The notes under the pieces: model-generated | Told to the model about the DNA's origin: nothing | Databases searched by the model: none | Seen by the model: the letters and a program-made list of their open reading frames with translations, nothing else | Made by a program: the position numbers and the translations under genes | Shown here: in pieces, positions 33,230 through 44,688 of the stretch | Layout of the letters: every line of letters begins with the position of its first letter | Numbering within the stretch: position 1 is the first letter of the stretch | NCBI RefSeq assembly: GCF_003474385.1 | Contig: NZ_QUCY01000010.1 | Coordinates: forward strand, 1-64,000 | DNA from: Senegalimassilia sp003474385 | Lineage (GTDB): Bacteria; Actinomycetota; Coriobacteriia; Coriobacteriales; Eggerthellaceae | Direction: 5' to 3' | DNA: 64,000 nt

Positions 33230-34330
33230 TTACTCCTGCGACACGCGCCACTTGTGGTAGCCCACCACGAACTGGTCGATGTCGCCGTCGAGCACCGCAT
33301 CCACGTTGCCCGTCTCCACGCCGCTTCGCACATCCTTGACCAGCTGATACGGGAACAGCACATAGTTGCGGATCTGGCTGCCGAAGCTGTTCTCCATGCG
33401 CTCGCCTCGCAGCTCGTCGATCTGGTCGCGACGCTTCTGCTGCTCGATCTCATAGAGCTTGGATTTCAGCACGCGGATGGCGGCATCCTTGTTCTGCAGC
33501 TGCGACTTCTCGTTTTGGCACGTGACCACGATGCCCGTGGGCATGTGCGTCAAGCGCACGGCCGAGTCGGTGGTGTTGACGCACTGGCCGCCCGGTCCGC
33601 TGGAACGGTACACGTCGACGCGCACGTCGTTCATATCGAGGTTGACCTCGATATCGTCGGGGAGCACGGGAAGCACCTCGACGGCAGCGAAGGTGGTATG
33701 ACGGCGCTGCTTGACGTCGGTGGGGCTGATGCGCACCAGGCGGTGCACGCCGTTCTCGCTGCGCAGCATGCCGTAAGCCAAACGACCTTCGATCTGCAGG
33801 GTGGCCTTGTTCAGGCCGACGGCCTCCGCACCGGGGACCAGGTCGAGGACCTTGACCTTCCAGCCCTTCGAGTCCGCATAGCGGCTGTACATGTTGTACA
33901 GCATCTCGGTCCAGTCCTGAGCTTCCAGGCCGCCTTGACCGGGGCTGACGGTGAGGATGCAGTCGCCGTCGTCGAAACGCCCGGAAAACCAGCTTTCCAC
34001 CTCAAGGGCGTCGAGCTTGCCGTCAAGCGTTTCAAGGGTCTGCTGCACCTCTTCGGCGAACAGGGGATCCTCCCCTGCCAGCTCGTGCGCGGCACGGGCG
34101 TCGTCGAGCAACGAGACTGCGGCGTTGTACGCATCGATGGTGTCGCGCAGGGAGCTTGCCTGCTTCGACACGATTTGCGCGCGCTGCGCATCGTCCCAGA
34201 AGCCCGCCTGCGCGATCTGCGCGTCGAGCGCCGTGAGCTGGGCGGTTTTGTCATCGATGTGCAGGAAGCCGTGCGCATCGGAGACGCGCTGGGCAACCTG
34301 TTCGATATCTTTCAGTTCTTTATCTGCCAT
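33230..34330 (-). CDS. prfB: Peptide chain release factor 2 with variant SPT motif
   Basis: 366 aa in one frame, without the +1 programmed frameshift found in many RF2 genes. GGQ (residues 247-249, YRSSGPGGQCVNTTDSAVRL) triggers peptide release. At the stop-codon-reading loop RF2 normally has Ser-Pro-Phe; here residues 202-204 are Ser-Pro-Thr (GVHRLVRISPTDVKQRRHTT). The surrounding VHRLVRISP and HTTFAAVEVLP are RF2-like, not RF1-like, so RF2 identity is firm, but reading of UGA versus UAG/UAA may differ. Transketolase genes follow on the same strand; secA precedes it after a terminator. Confidence 0.95.
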   Translation of the reverse strand: MADKELKDIEQVAQRVSDAHGFLHIDDKTAQLTALDAQIAQAGFWDDAQRAQIVSKQASSLRDTIDAYNAAVSLLDDARAAHELAGEDPLFAEEVQQTLETLDGKLDALEVESWFSGRFDDGDCILTVSPGQGGLEAQDWTEMLYNMYSRYADSKGWKVKVLDLVPGAEAVGLNKATLQIEGRLAYGMLRSENGVHRLVRISPTDVKQRRHTTFAAVEVLPVLPDDIEVNLDMNDVRVDVYRSSGPGGQCVNTTDSAVRLTHMPTGIVVTCQNEKSQLQNKDAAIRVLKSKLYEIEQQKRRDQIDELRGERMENSFGSQIRNYVLFPYQLVKDVRSGVETGNVDAVLDGDIDQFVVGYHKWRVSQE

Positions 34331-34350
34331 AGTTATTCCATACTACCAGC

Positions 34351-34380
34351 AAAACGCCCCGCGCTTGCGTGCAGGGCGTT
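34351..34380 (-). terminator. Terminator after secA
   Basis: Stem AACGCCC/GGGCGTT with inner GC pairs; TTTT follows on the minus strand. Confidence 0.7.
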
Positions 34381-34423
34381 GGAGTGCATAGTTTCTTCGC
34401 GCCTTCGAAGACGCCGGTTCGGG

Positions 34424-37234
<2,811 letters not shown>

Positions 37235-37453
37235 ATGAGCGCCATTCCTTTCAGCGCCGGCCCTGTACGCCGGCGCGGGTTCGTTCAATCAACTCACTCT
37301 AACATATTCTCGATTTAGCTAGGTTCCATTAACCGACGTGCACAGCTTCTTCGCAGCGCCGCGCAGCTTTTCGCAGGGGTTTGCCCTCGTAGAGCTCTTG
37401 CTCCCCCTGCGCGCTTCACCCAAACGCGCACCGAAACGAGACCGCCCGCATAA

Positions 37454-37493
37454 ATCGCTGCAAAGACGCGAGCTTGCAAGCCCTTGCAGCGAT
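37454..37493 (-). terminator. Hairpin after the BTAD regulator gene
   Basis: 10-bp stem ATCGCTGCAA/TTGCAGCGAT, with an inner GCTTGCAAGC palindrome, 7 bp after the stop codon. The T-run is weak. Confidence 0.6.
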
Positions 37494-37499
37494 GGCGCC

Positions 37500-40025
37500 C
37501 TACACGCGCTCCTCGACCTCGATGATGGATCGGTACAGCCGCATCGTCTCGGCCGAAGGGTCGATGCCTAGATCGTCGGCCAGATACCGCCGGCAGGCGA
37601 AGTAGGTTTGCAGCGCCGCGGTGCGCTGCAGCGAGGCTATCTGGGCGCGCATGAGCGCCACATACACGTCCTCGCGCGAATCGTCGCGGGAAAGCGCCGC
37701 ACGGGCGAACCACAGGCCCTCCCGGGGATCGCCCGAATCAAGCAGCTTCCCTGATGCCGCCACCAGGGCATCTACCAGGCGGTTTTTGCAATCCTCGCGA
37801 AGCCCGTCGATGACATCGCAGCCATCGTCGCCCGGCAGAAGCTCGTCGGCGAACGAATCTTCGACGCGCGCGAACAGGTGGCCCCATCCACCGCGGCCTG
37901 GACGGTTGAACAGCAACGCGCGACATACCTCCTCAAGCTCGAGAACGTCGCTTGCCAGCAGACGGGCCTCTATGCACACGCCGTTTTGATGCCTGATAAG
38001 GTAGGGGCAATCTCCGTCGGGCGTCGAAAGCGCCGAGCGCAGCTGCGACCAGGTGGCATAGAAGTTCTTTCGCCGGCATGACGCGCTCGACTCGGGCCAG
38101 AGCTGCGCAGCCAGGCGATCGCGCGACACGTCGCGCCCGCGGTTAAGCACGAGCAGGGCAAGCAGGGAGCGAACCTTCTGCCGCGAAAGGTGCCCCGACT
38201 CGACCGCAACATCGCCCACCTTCACCTCCAAGCGGCCGAACAGGTTCACGGTAAGGCGCGGCGGCGCCGGCATTGCGGGCATCGCCGTCCCCCACGCCAC
38301 TTTGCGAAACGCATCGGGATGCGTGCTCTCGAACGACGCGCGGGAGCGCAGCTTGCGGGCACGAGCGCGCTCGCACTCCATGCGCTGCATGGACAGGGCC
38401 CTCTCAAGCCTGTTCGCCGCCATTGCGCAGCGGGGGTCCAAGCCCGGCATATCCAAGTATCCGCGCTCCAACACGCGCGAGAACGAGCAAGCCGCAAGGG
38501 CCTGGGCAAGCGTGAGCGACCCGATTGCGGCAAACGCCCGGGAAACGTCGCGGGCGACCGCGGCCGCCACGCGCTCGGCCAGCTGCACCGCCAGCAACCC
38601 CTCGGAGCCGCCCGCATCGTCAAGCAGCTTCGCGGCGCACAGCAGCGCGCCTTCCGCAAGCTCCGCCCCCTCGAACGCCATAAGCCACGCCTGCGCGGGA
38701 AGGATGTCCTCGTCAAACGCCGGATCGACCACGCAGGTCATGGCGTTCAGATGGGGAAACGGCCCATCGCCCAGCTCGCGTATGGCCGACACGCATGCGG
38801 CAGCGGCTTCCCCCACCGAGCCGGAAAGCTGCACGAGCTGCGCCACCGCCTGCTGCGCAGGGTCGGCGCCGCAGGCAAGGGCGCGACGCGCCGCAAGGCA
38901 GCCCGCCACGTTCTCGCCCAGCAGCGCGCAGCGCACCGCCTCCTCAAGATGCTGCTGGGCGTCAAGCTGACGGAAATCCAAACTTGCATATAACGTGCGC
39001 GCATTCAGGAGGCACGCCGCATCGCGCAGCCGGCGGCTTTGCGAAGCAAGCCAGGTGCAGCGCACGTGAGCGGATGCCAAGCAACGCATGACCTCGCAAG
39101 CCCGGGCACAGCGCCCAGCGTCCATGAGAGCCTCTGCCAATCGCAACACGAACGCGCCCGCATCCTCATGCGCGCTCGCACCGAGATTCGCCAGCCTGTC
39201 CGAGAACGCCTGGGCGATCTGGGGCACTCCGAACGGAGCCGCGCAAAACGTGCCGCGCACGCGATCAACGCCCACGTAAACATAGCTTCGCTCCAAAAGC
39301 TCCGCCACCTCATCGTCGATACGGACGATGCGCCTGGCGTCGGAAAGGCTTCCCGACCCCAGGCACAGCAAGGCGAACAGAGCCGCCATCACATCAGCGG
39401 GCAGCTCCTCGGACGCGGCAAGCTCCAAAAACGCAGGCGATACGGACTCTCCCCAGGCAAGCGCCGCCACGCGGCTGCAACGCGCGACATCGTGCGCCGG
39501 GGTCTCGGCGATGTCGGAAGGCAGGCGCGCGAAATCCACCTCCTCGTCGCTGAGCAGCAGGTCGCCCGCACCTACGAGCATGCGATCGGTCTGGTCGGCG
39601 AACACATCGGCCGCCGGCGTGCAGGTGATGAGCGCCTCGCAACCTCGGTCGAGCAGATCATCGAGAACGGCGCCGAACAACTCGGCTCGCAGGGAATCAA
39701 GCGGCGGGACATCCTCGAACACGGCGAGAAAGGACTGGTCGTCGACTTCGACGAGACCATCGACGATGCCGCGCGCGTCTAGATCGCGCAAAAAGCACGG
39801 GCTGGCGCAATCGATCCAGAACACGTGGTCGAACGCGAACACCGTTTCAGCGTATTCAAGTGCTAGAGTGCTTTTCCCGAAACCTGACGGGGCCACCATG
39901 AACCGCGCGACGTTGCGCTCACGCAACAGCTTGGCCACCAGCGCCGGGCGCGGATACGCGCGCAAAGAAGAGAACCTGGACGGCCGGTTACCACGGCACG
40001 CCGATTGAGCTAAAAAGGACAGCAT
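37500..40025 (-). CDS. Large ATPase-type regulator with C-terminal winged-helix and BTAD domains
   Basis: 841 aa. The N-terminus (RPALVAKLLRERNVARFMVAPSGFGKSTLALEY) has a P-loop APSGFGKST near residue 45, as in the LuxR/MalT-like STAND ATPases. The middle (about 250-600) is helical and repeat-like. The OmpR-type winged helix starts near 615 (LTVNLFGRLEVKVGDVAVES, SRQKVRSLLALLVLN) and the last 150 residues are a bacterial transcriptional activation domain (helical repeats ending LADDLGIDPSAETMRLY). Architecture matches AfsR/SARP-like regulators, but with the activation part at the end. It has a 17-bp-spaced promoter upstream. Its targets are unknown; secA is next. Confidence 0.88.
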   Translation of the reverse strand: MLSFLAQSACRGNRPSRFSSLRAYPRPALVAKLLRERNVARFMVAPSGFGKSTLALEYAETVFAFDHVFWIDCASPCFLRDLDARGIVDGLVEVDDQSFLAVFEDVPPLDSLRAELFGAVLDDLLDRGCEALITCTPAADVFADQTDRMLVGAGDLLLSDEEVDFARLPSDIAETPAHDVARCSRVAALAWGESVSPAFLELAASEELPADVMAALFALLCLGSGSLSDARRIVRIDDEVAELLERSYVYVGVDRVRGTFCAAPFGVPQIAQAFSDRLANLGASAHEDAGAFVLRLAEALMDAGRCARACEVMRCLASAHVRCTWLASQSRRLRDAACLLNARTLYASLDFRQLDAQQHLEEAVRCALLGENVAGCLAARRALACGADPAQQAVAQLVQLSGSVGEAAAACVSAIRELGDGPFPHLNAMTCVVDPAFDEDILPAQAWLMAFEGAELAEGALLCAAKLLDDAGGSEGLLAVQLAERVAAAVARDVSRAFAAIGSLTLAQALAACSFSRVLERGYLDMPGLDPRCAMAANRLERALSMQRMECERARARKLRSRASFESTHPDAFRKVAWGTAMPAMPAPPRLTVNLFGRLEVKVGDVAVESGHLSRQKVRSLLALLVLNRGRDVSRDRLAAQLWPESSASCRRKNFYATWSQLRSALSTPDGDCPYLIRHQNGVCIEARLLASDVLELEEVCRALLFNRPGRGGWGHLFARVEDSFADELLPGDDGCDVIDGLREDCKNRLVDALVAASGKLLDSGDPREGLWFARAALSRDDSREDVYVALMRAQIASLQRTAALQTYFACRRYLADDLGIDPSAETMRLYRSIIEVEERV

Positions 40026-40076
40026 CCTGCAAACCCCCTATAAGACGGGATCGGATGCTTGGCCTGTGCTGCCGTC

Positions 40077-40105
40077 ACCATACCGCAATATATTGATGTC
40101 GACAA
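40077..40105 (-). promoter_or_regulatory. Promoter of the BTAD regulator gene
   Basis: On the minus strand -35 TTGTCG (40100-40105) and -10 TATGGT (40077-40082) are separated by 17 bp. Confidence 0.5.
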
Positions 40106-40227
40106 GAGCCGGTAATTCGATAATGCAAGGTGATTTCATATATATTCACAAACCATAGGATTGTTCAAACTATATGTTGTGGGTATCACAAAGCGAACTC
40201 ACAACAGATTCGAGGTCCGGATACAAC

Positions 40228-40259
40228 GATGCCCGCACTCCTTGCGACGTGCGGGCATC
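40228..40259 (-). terminator. Terminator-like hairpin after rsfS
   Basis: 11-bp perfect stem GATGCCCGCAC/GTGCGGGCATC with a 10-nt loop. The T-run is poor. Confidence 0.6.
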
Positions 40260-40305
40260 TGCTAACGGCACCGGCGGCGCCTTGAACGGTTGTGGGGATG
40301 ATACG

Positions 40306-40791
40306 CTACGCTTCGCGGCCAACCAGCTTGGCGATGCGCTCGGAATAGGTCAGATCGGTCAAGCCGGCCTCCCCTTCCAGATCGACCAGGGGCGCGTCAT
40401 TCCACAGCGACTCCAGGCGATAGTAATCGCGCGTTTCGGGCTGGAACACGTGCACGATGAAGCTGCCGTAGTCCAGCAGCGACCACGTGCCGTCGGCCGT
40501 GCCCTCGATGTGATAGGGCTTCGCGCCGCCGCGCAGACGACATTGCTCCTCGATCTCGTCGACCACGGCATCGACCTGACGGTTGTTCGACGCCGTGCAG
40601 ATGACGAAGTACTCGGTGACGCCGATCAGGTCGCCGACCTGCTGCACCATGATATCGGTGGCCTTCTTCTCGTTAGCGGCCTGTGCGGCGATGATGGCGC
40701 ACTCGCGCGGGCTGAGAAGGTCGGGCTTCTGACGTCCGTACATATCCACGCCCTGGTTGATGGGGGCGTTGTTGTCCACTGCCTCGTTCAC
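40306..40791 (-). CDS. rsfS: Ribosome silencing factor RsfS
   Basis: 161 aa. It binds ribosomal protein L14 and blocks 30S-50S joining when nutrients are short. Signatures: ATDIMVQQVGDLIGVTEYFVICTASNNRQVDAVVDEIEEQ, then GTADGTWSLLDYGSFIVHVFQPETRDYYRLESLW, the RsfS core. GTG 40791 is the start: AAAGGA lies 7 nt upstream, and it overlaps the nadD-yqeK stop (GTGA). It is the last gene of the obg-proB-proA-nadD/yqeK-rsfS operon, an order shared widely in Actinobacteria and Firmicutes. Confidence 0.95.
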   Translation of the reverse strand: MNEAVDNNAPINQGVDMYGRQKPDLLSPRECAIIAAQAANEKKATDIMVQQVGDLIGVTEYFVICTASNNRQVDAVVDEIEEQCRLRGGAKPYHIEGTADGTWSLLDYGSFIVHVFQPETRDYYRLESLWNDAPLVDLEGEAGLTDLTYSERIAKLVGREA

Positions 40792-42188
40792 TTGCTTCCT
40801 TTCGCATCGTTTGCGGCGGCGCGCTCACGTGCGCGTGCCACGTAATAGTTCCAAACGGTCACGGTATCGGGATGGATGAGCTTGCGACGCTCGATGAGGT
40901 TTCCCACCACGTATACGAGCGTTGCCATGAACAGCTCCTCAAGCTCCACCTTCCCCACCATATCGCGCAGCTTGTCGACCCCCGCGCAATAGCGCCCGGG
41001 CTCGATGACGTCTGCCACGTACACGATAAGGTCGAGCGGCGACATGCCTACGGCCCCGGTGGTATGCAAGCGGATGGCCTGCAGCAACGGCGCCGGAAGC
41101 TCAGGGAATTCCCTGGCCAGCGCTGCCGCGGCGGTAGGGCCGTGCAGCAGATGGGGCATATCCAGATAGCTTGCCAGCTGATCGGCGATGCCGAGCTCGA
41201 CCGCGCGGGCGCGGATGCCCTCGTCGTCGTAGCCCTTATCCCAATCGTGCAAAAGCCCCGCCAGACGGGCCAGACGTTCATCCTGCCCGTAGACCCGCGC
41301 CATGCGCGCCGCCGTCTCGGAGACCCCCAGGGAATGCTCGAACCGGCTACGTTTCACGCGATGCGCGAGGTCTTCGCGTCGGGCCTGGTAAAACGCATCG
41401 CCGAGAACGTCTGCCGCACCCAGCTCCGTTGCCCTGTTTCGATCCGGTTCGACTTCGCTCACTTCGCACACCGCTTCCCTGTTCCGCTTCCAACCATAGA
41501 GCCCATGGGCGGCAATATAGTCGAGCACCCGCTGCACCGTCAAATAACGTATGGACAGGCCCGCTTGCACGCGGGCGCGCAGGTAGCTTGACGACACGGC
41601 CAGCCCCGTCGCCTCCAGCATGTGAATGCGGAAGTTGCCCGACCGCTCTATGGTAAGCCGGGTTTCCTCCGAAAGGGCGTATCCCGGCCGCGTTGCGGCG
41701 ATCAACTCCGCCATGCTGGCGATAGCTGCGCTTTCGCGCCACTTCAAGATGGAGCATACCGCATCCGCGCCCGTGATGAAGAACAGCGCCACGTTTCCCG
41801 GATAATGTTCACGAAGCTGGCGCAGCGTATCAGCCGTGTAGGTGACGCCCGGGCGGTCGATCTCGATGCGGCTGACATCGAAAGCGGGGTTGCCGTGAAC
41901 CGCCAGGCGGCACATCTCGAAGCGCTGTTCGGCGGGCGTGACGTCGCGCTTGAGCTTGAACGCCGGCTTTCCCGCGGGGATGAACACCACCGCATCCAGA
42001 TCGAACGCCTCGCGCGCCTGCTCGGCGCAGGCCAGATGCCCGATATGGATGGGATCGAACGTACCGCCCATGATGCCGAGGCGCACTGGGCTGCCGTCGG
42101 CCCCAAGATCGTCGAAGCGCTCGCAGACCACGGGCGCAGCCGCCGCTTGCACACACCCGGCTTCGGCGCTGGCTTGCGTAAGGCCCAT
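40788..42188 (-). CDS. nadD: NadD-YqeK fusion: nicotinate-nucleotide adenylyltransferase plus HD-domain hydrolase
   Basis: 466 aa with two domains that are separate genes in many bacteria. Residues 38-230 are NadD: LGIMGGTFDPIHIGHLACAEQ (nucleotidyltransferase GxFDP-HxGH) and SSSYLRARVQAGLSIRYL; it makes deamido-NAD for NAD synthesis. Residues about 270-460 are a YqeK HD domain: RFEHSLGVSETAARMARVYG and LLHDWDKGY carry metal-binding His and HD; YqeK proteins hydrolyse Ap4A. The first 37 residues before the NadD core are not conserved; GTG within SPVRLGIMGG is an alternative start. It overlaps rsfS by 3 bp and starts 1 bp after proA. Confidence 0.92.
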   Translation of the reverse strand: MGLTQASAEAGCVQAAAAPVVCERFDDLGADGSPVRLGIMGGTFDPIHIGHLACAEQAREAFDLDAVVFIPAGKPAFKLKRDVTPAEQRFEMCRLAVHGNPAFDVSRIEIDRPGVTYTADTLRQLREHYPGNVALFFITGADAVCSILKWRESAAIASMAELIAATRPGYALSEETRLTIERSGNFRIHMLEATGLAVSSSYLRARVQAGLSIRYLTVQRVLDYIAAHGLYGWKRNREAVCEVSEVEPDRNRATELGAADVLGDAFYQARREDLAHRVKRSRFEHSLGVSETAARMARVYGQDERLARLAGLLHDWDKGYDDEGIRARAVELGIADQLASYLDMPHLLHGPTAAAALAREFPELPAPLLQAIRLHTTGAVGMSPLDLIVYVADVIEPGRYCAGVDKLRDMVGKVELEELFMATLVYVVGNLIERRKLIHPDTVTVWNYYVARARERAAANDAKGSK

Positions 42189-42189
42189 C

Positions 42190-43497
42190 CTAGGCGCGCA
42201 CCTGCCCCGAGCCGCGCAGCACGTACTTGTACGAGGTCAGGCCCTCGAGCGCGAAGGGACCGCGCACGTGAAGCTTCTGCGTGGAGATGCCGATCTCAGC
42301 GCCCAGGCCGAACATGCCGCCATCGGTGAACGCGGTTGAGGCGTTCACGTACACCGCCGCCGCATCCACTTCGTTGACGAACCGCTCGATGGCGGCCGCG
42401 CCTTCGGGAAGCTTCGGATCGGCGACGATGGCCTCGGAGTGCATCGTGCCGTAACGATTGATATGGGCGATGGCCTGCTCAGGGCCGCTGACGCAGCGCA
42501 CGGCCAAGTCAGGGGAAAGGTATTCCATTTCCCAATCCCGCTCGGAAGCGCGCTCTACCTGCAGCGCAGCATCGGTCGGTAACCGCTTTTCACCGGCAGC
42601 AAGGGCGGCCTTGCACGCAAGCTCGTCGCCATGGATGCGCACGCCCTTGTCTGCGAGCATGCCGAACAATTCCGGCAGGAAGCGCTCGGCCACAGCTTCG
42701 TCGACGAGCAGCGTCTCGCAGGCGTTGCACACGCCATAGCGACGGCACTTGGCGTTGACGACGATGTTTCGCGCCATATCGAAGTCGGCCGTGGAGTGGA
42801 CGTACACATGGCAGTTGCCCGTTCCCGTCTCGATAACGGGAACCTTCGCGCAATCGACGCAATGGGCGATAAGGCCCGCACCGCCGCGCGGCACAAGGAC
42901 GTCGACCACGCCTCGCAGGCCCATGAGCACGTCGGCCGCGGCGCGATCGGTGGACTCGATGATGCCGATGCAACCGGCGGGCATGCCAGCCGAAACCGCC
43001 GCATCGTGCAGCACATGCGCGATGGCGGCGCAGGACCTGGCCGCCAAGGAACCGCCGCGCAGCACGCAAGTGTTGCCCGACTTCAGGCAGATGCCCGCAG
43101 CATCGGCAGTGACGTTGGGGCGTGCCTCGTAGACGACGGCCACCACGCCGAGCGGGACCGCCACGCGCGAGAGTAGGATGCCGCTGTCGAGCGTGCGCGA
43201 ATCGAACACGCGGCTGAGCGGGTCGGGAAGCGCCACCAGGTCCTCGAGCGCGTCGGCCATGGCCATCACGCGCCCTTCGTCGAGTATCAGGCGATCGAGC
43301 AGGCTTTCCTTGGTGCCGGCTTGACGCGCTGCGTCCATATCCTGGGCATTGGCGGCCACGATGGCGCCGGACCGATCGCGTAAGGCACGAGCCATAGCGG
43401 TCAGGGCGGCGTTACGCTCCTGCGCGGTAGCCTGCGCGAGCGCCGGGCTAGCATTCTTGGCGGCCTGCGCGACCGCCAGCACTTCCTGTTCCAGCAT
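42190..43497 (-). CDS. proA: Glutamate-5-semialdehyde dehydrogenase (gamma-glutamyl phosphate reductase)
   Basis: 435 aa. It reduces glutamyl-5-phosphate with NADPH, the second step of proline synthesis. Signatures: VYEARPNVTADAAGICLKSGNTCVLRGG, PRGGAGLIAHCV, CRRYGVCNACETLLVDE with the catalytic Cys, and TAFTDGGMFGLGAEIGISTQKLHVRGPFALEGL at the C-terminus. It is 48 bp downstream of proB. Confidence 0.97.
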   Translation of the reverse strand: MLEQEVLAVAQAAKNASPALAQATAQERNAALTAMARALRDRSGAIVAANAQDMDAARQAGTKESLLDRLILDEGRVMAMADALEDLVALPDPLSRVFDSRTLDSGILLSRVAVPLGVVAVVYEARPNVTADAAGICLKSGNTCVLRGGSLAARSCAAIAHVLHDAAVSAGMPAGCIGIIESTDRAAADVLMGLRGVVDVLVPRGGAGLIAHCVDCAKVPVIETGTGNCHVYVHSTADFDMARNIVVNAKCRRYGVCNACETLLVDEAVAERFLPELFGMLADKGVRIHGDELACKAALAAGEKRLPTDAALQVERASERDWEMEYLSPDLAVRCVSGPEQAIAHINRYGTMHSEAIVADPKLPEGAAAIERFVNEVDAAAVYVNASTAFTDGGMFGLGAEIGISTQKLHVRGPFALEGLTSYKYVLRGSGQVRA

Positions 43498-43545
43498 GAT
43501 CGACTCACATTCTGTCGTATATCCAAAGCACGGGGCGAAAGGCCC

Positions 43546-44688
43546 CTATTCGAAGACCACCAGCTCGTCGCGGTGCACCAACGGACGCTGGGTCAGTGCG
43601 GCGAGCAGGCGGTTGCGCTCGAGCACCTCGCGCGTTTTGCCGCAGGCAAGCTCCACCTCGTCAGCGGAGAACGCCGCGCGGCCGCGGGCGAACAGATGGC
43701 CCGCAAGGTCTTTGATGTCGACGATGTCGCCGGCCTCGAAACGACCCTCGACGCCGGCAACGCCCACGCAAAGCAAAGATTTGCCGTGCCCGATGAGCGC
43801 CGACTTCGCACCTTCGTCGACCACCACCGCGCCGCGCGCCGAGTCGCCAAGGGCGATCCATAGCTTGCGGGGCGTGATCTCGTGGGGCTTCTCCAACGCC
43901 GAGAAACGCGTGCCGACGGCCTTGCCCGCTGCCGCATCCTCGACCACATGGGGCTGGCGACCGTAGCAGATGACCATGGGGATGCCGGCCACCATGAGCA
44001 CGCGCGCGGCTTTGATCTTGGTGATCATGCCGCCCGAGCCCACCGTGGAACCGGCGCCGCCGGCGACCGCCAGGATCTCAGGCCCGATGCTTTCCACATG
44101 AGGAATGAGCTTGGCATCGGGGTTCGTGTTCGGATTGCCGTCGTAAAGGCCGTCGATATCCGAAAGGATGACCATGAGGTCGGCATCGATCAAGCACGCG
44201 GCCAGCGCGGCGAGCGTGTCGTTGTCGCCGAACTTGATCTGCTCGACGGCAATGGTGTCATTCTCGTTGATGATGGGCACCACGCCCAGCTCCAGCAAGC
44301 GCAGAAGCGTGTTGCGGGCATGCAGATACGCATGGCGATCTGCCGTATCGCGGCGGGTGAGCAACACCGTGGAGGTGACGATGCCGTGAGCCGCGAATGC
44401 CTCGGCATACGCCGTGGCCAAAGCCGACTGCCCCACCGACGCCGCAGCCTGCAAGCTTGGCATGTCGCTGGGACGCTTCTGGATGCCCAGGGCCTCAAGG
44501 CCGCACGCGATGGCGGCAGACGTCACGATGACGGGCTGCCAGTCAGCGGCCCGCACTTTTGCGATCTGGTCGGCAAGCGCCGCCAGGTACTCGTAATCGA
44601 TGCTGCTCTCCGACGTGGTGAGCGTCGAAGAACCGATCTTTATGACCAGGCGCCGTGCGGCGCCCGCCCTAGCATCCAGCTGCTCCAT
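43546..44688 (-). CDS. proB: Glutamate 5-kinase
   Basis: 380 aa. It phosphorylates glutamate, the committed and feedback-controlled step of proline synthesis. The amino-acid kinase domain has VIKIGSSTL, NTLLRLLELGVVPIINENDTIAV, and LIDADLMVILSDIDGLYDGNPNTNP. GSGGMITKIKAARVLMVAGIP ends it, and a C-terminal PUA domain (about 280-370) follows. The start overlaps the obg stop by one base (TAATG). Confidence 0.97.
   Translation of the reverse strand: MEQLDARAGAARRLVIKIGSSTLTTSESSIDYEYLAALADQIAKVRAADWQPVIVTSAAIACGLEALGIQKRPSDMPSLQAAASVGQSALATAYAEAFAAHGIVTSTVLLTRRDTADRHAYLHARNTLLRLLELGVVPIINENDTIAVEQIKFGDNDTLAALAACLIDADLMVILSDIDGLYDGNPNTNPDAKLIPHVESIGPEILAVAGGAGSTVGSGGMITKIKAARVLMVAGIPMVICYGRQPHVVEDAAAGKAVGTRFSALEKPHEITPRKLWIALGDSARGAVVVDEGAKSALIGHGKSLLCVGVAGVEGRFEAGDIVDIKDLAGHLFARGRAAFSADEVELACGKTREVLERNRLLAALTQRPLVHRDELVVFE

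Noticed and set aside
33230..34330. Programmed +1 frameshift in prfB
   Set aside because: The gene is one open frame from ATG to stop; no in-frame UGA or slippery CUU-UGA is present.
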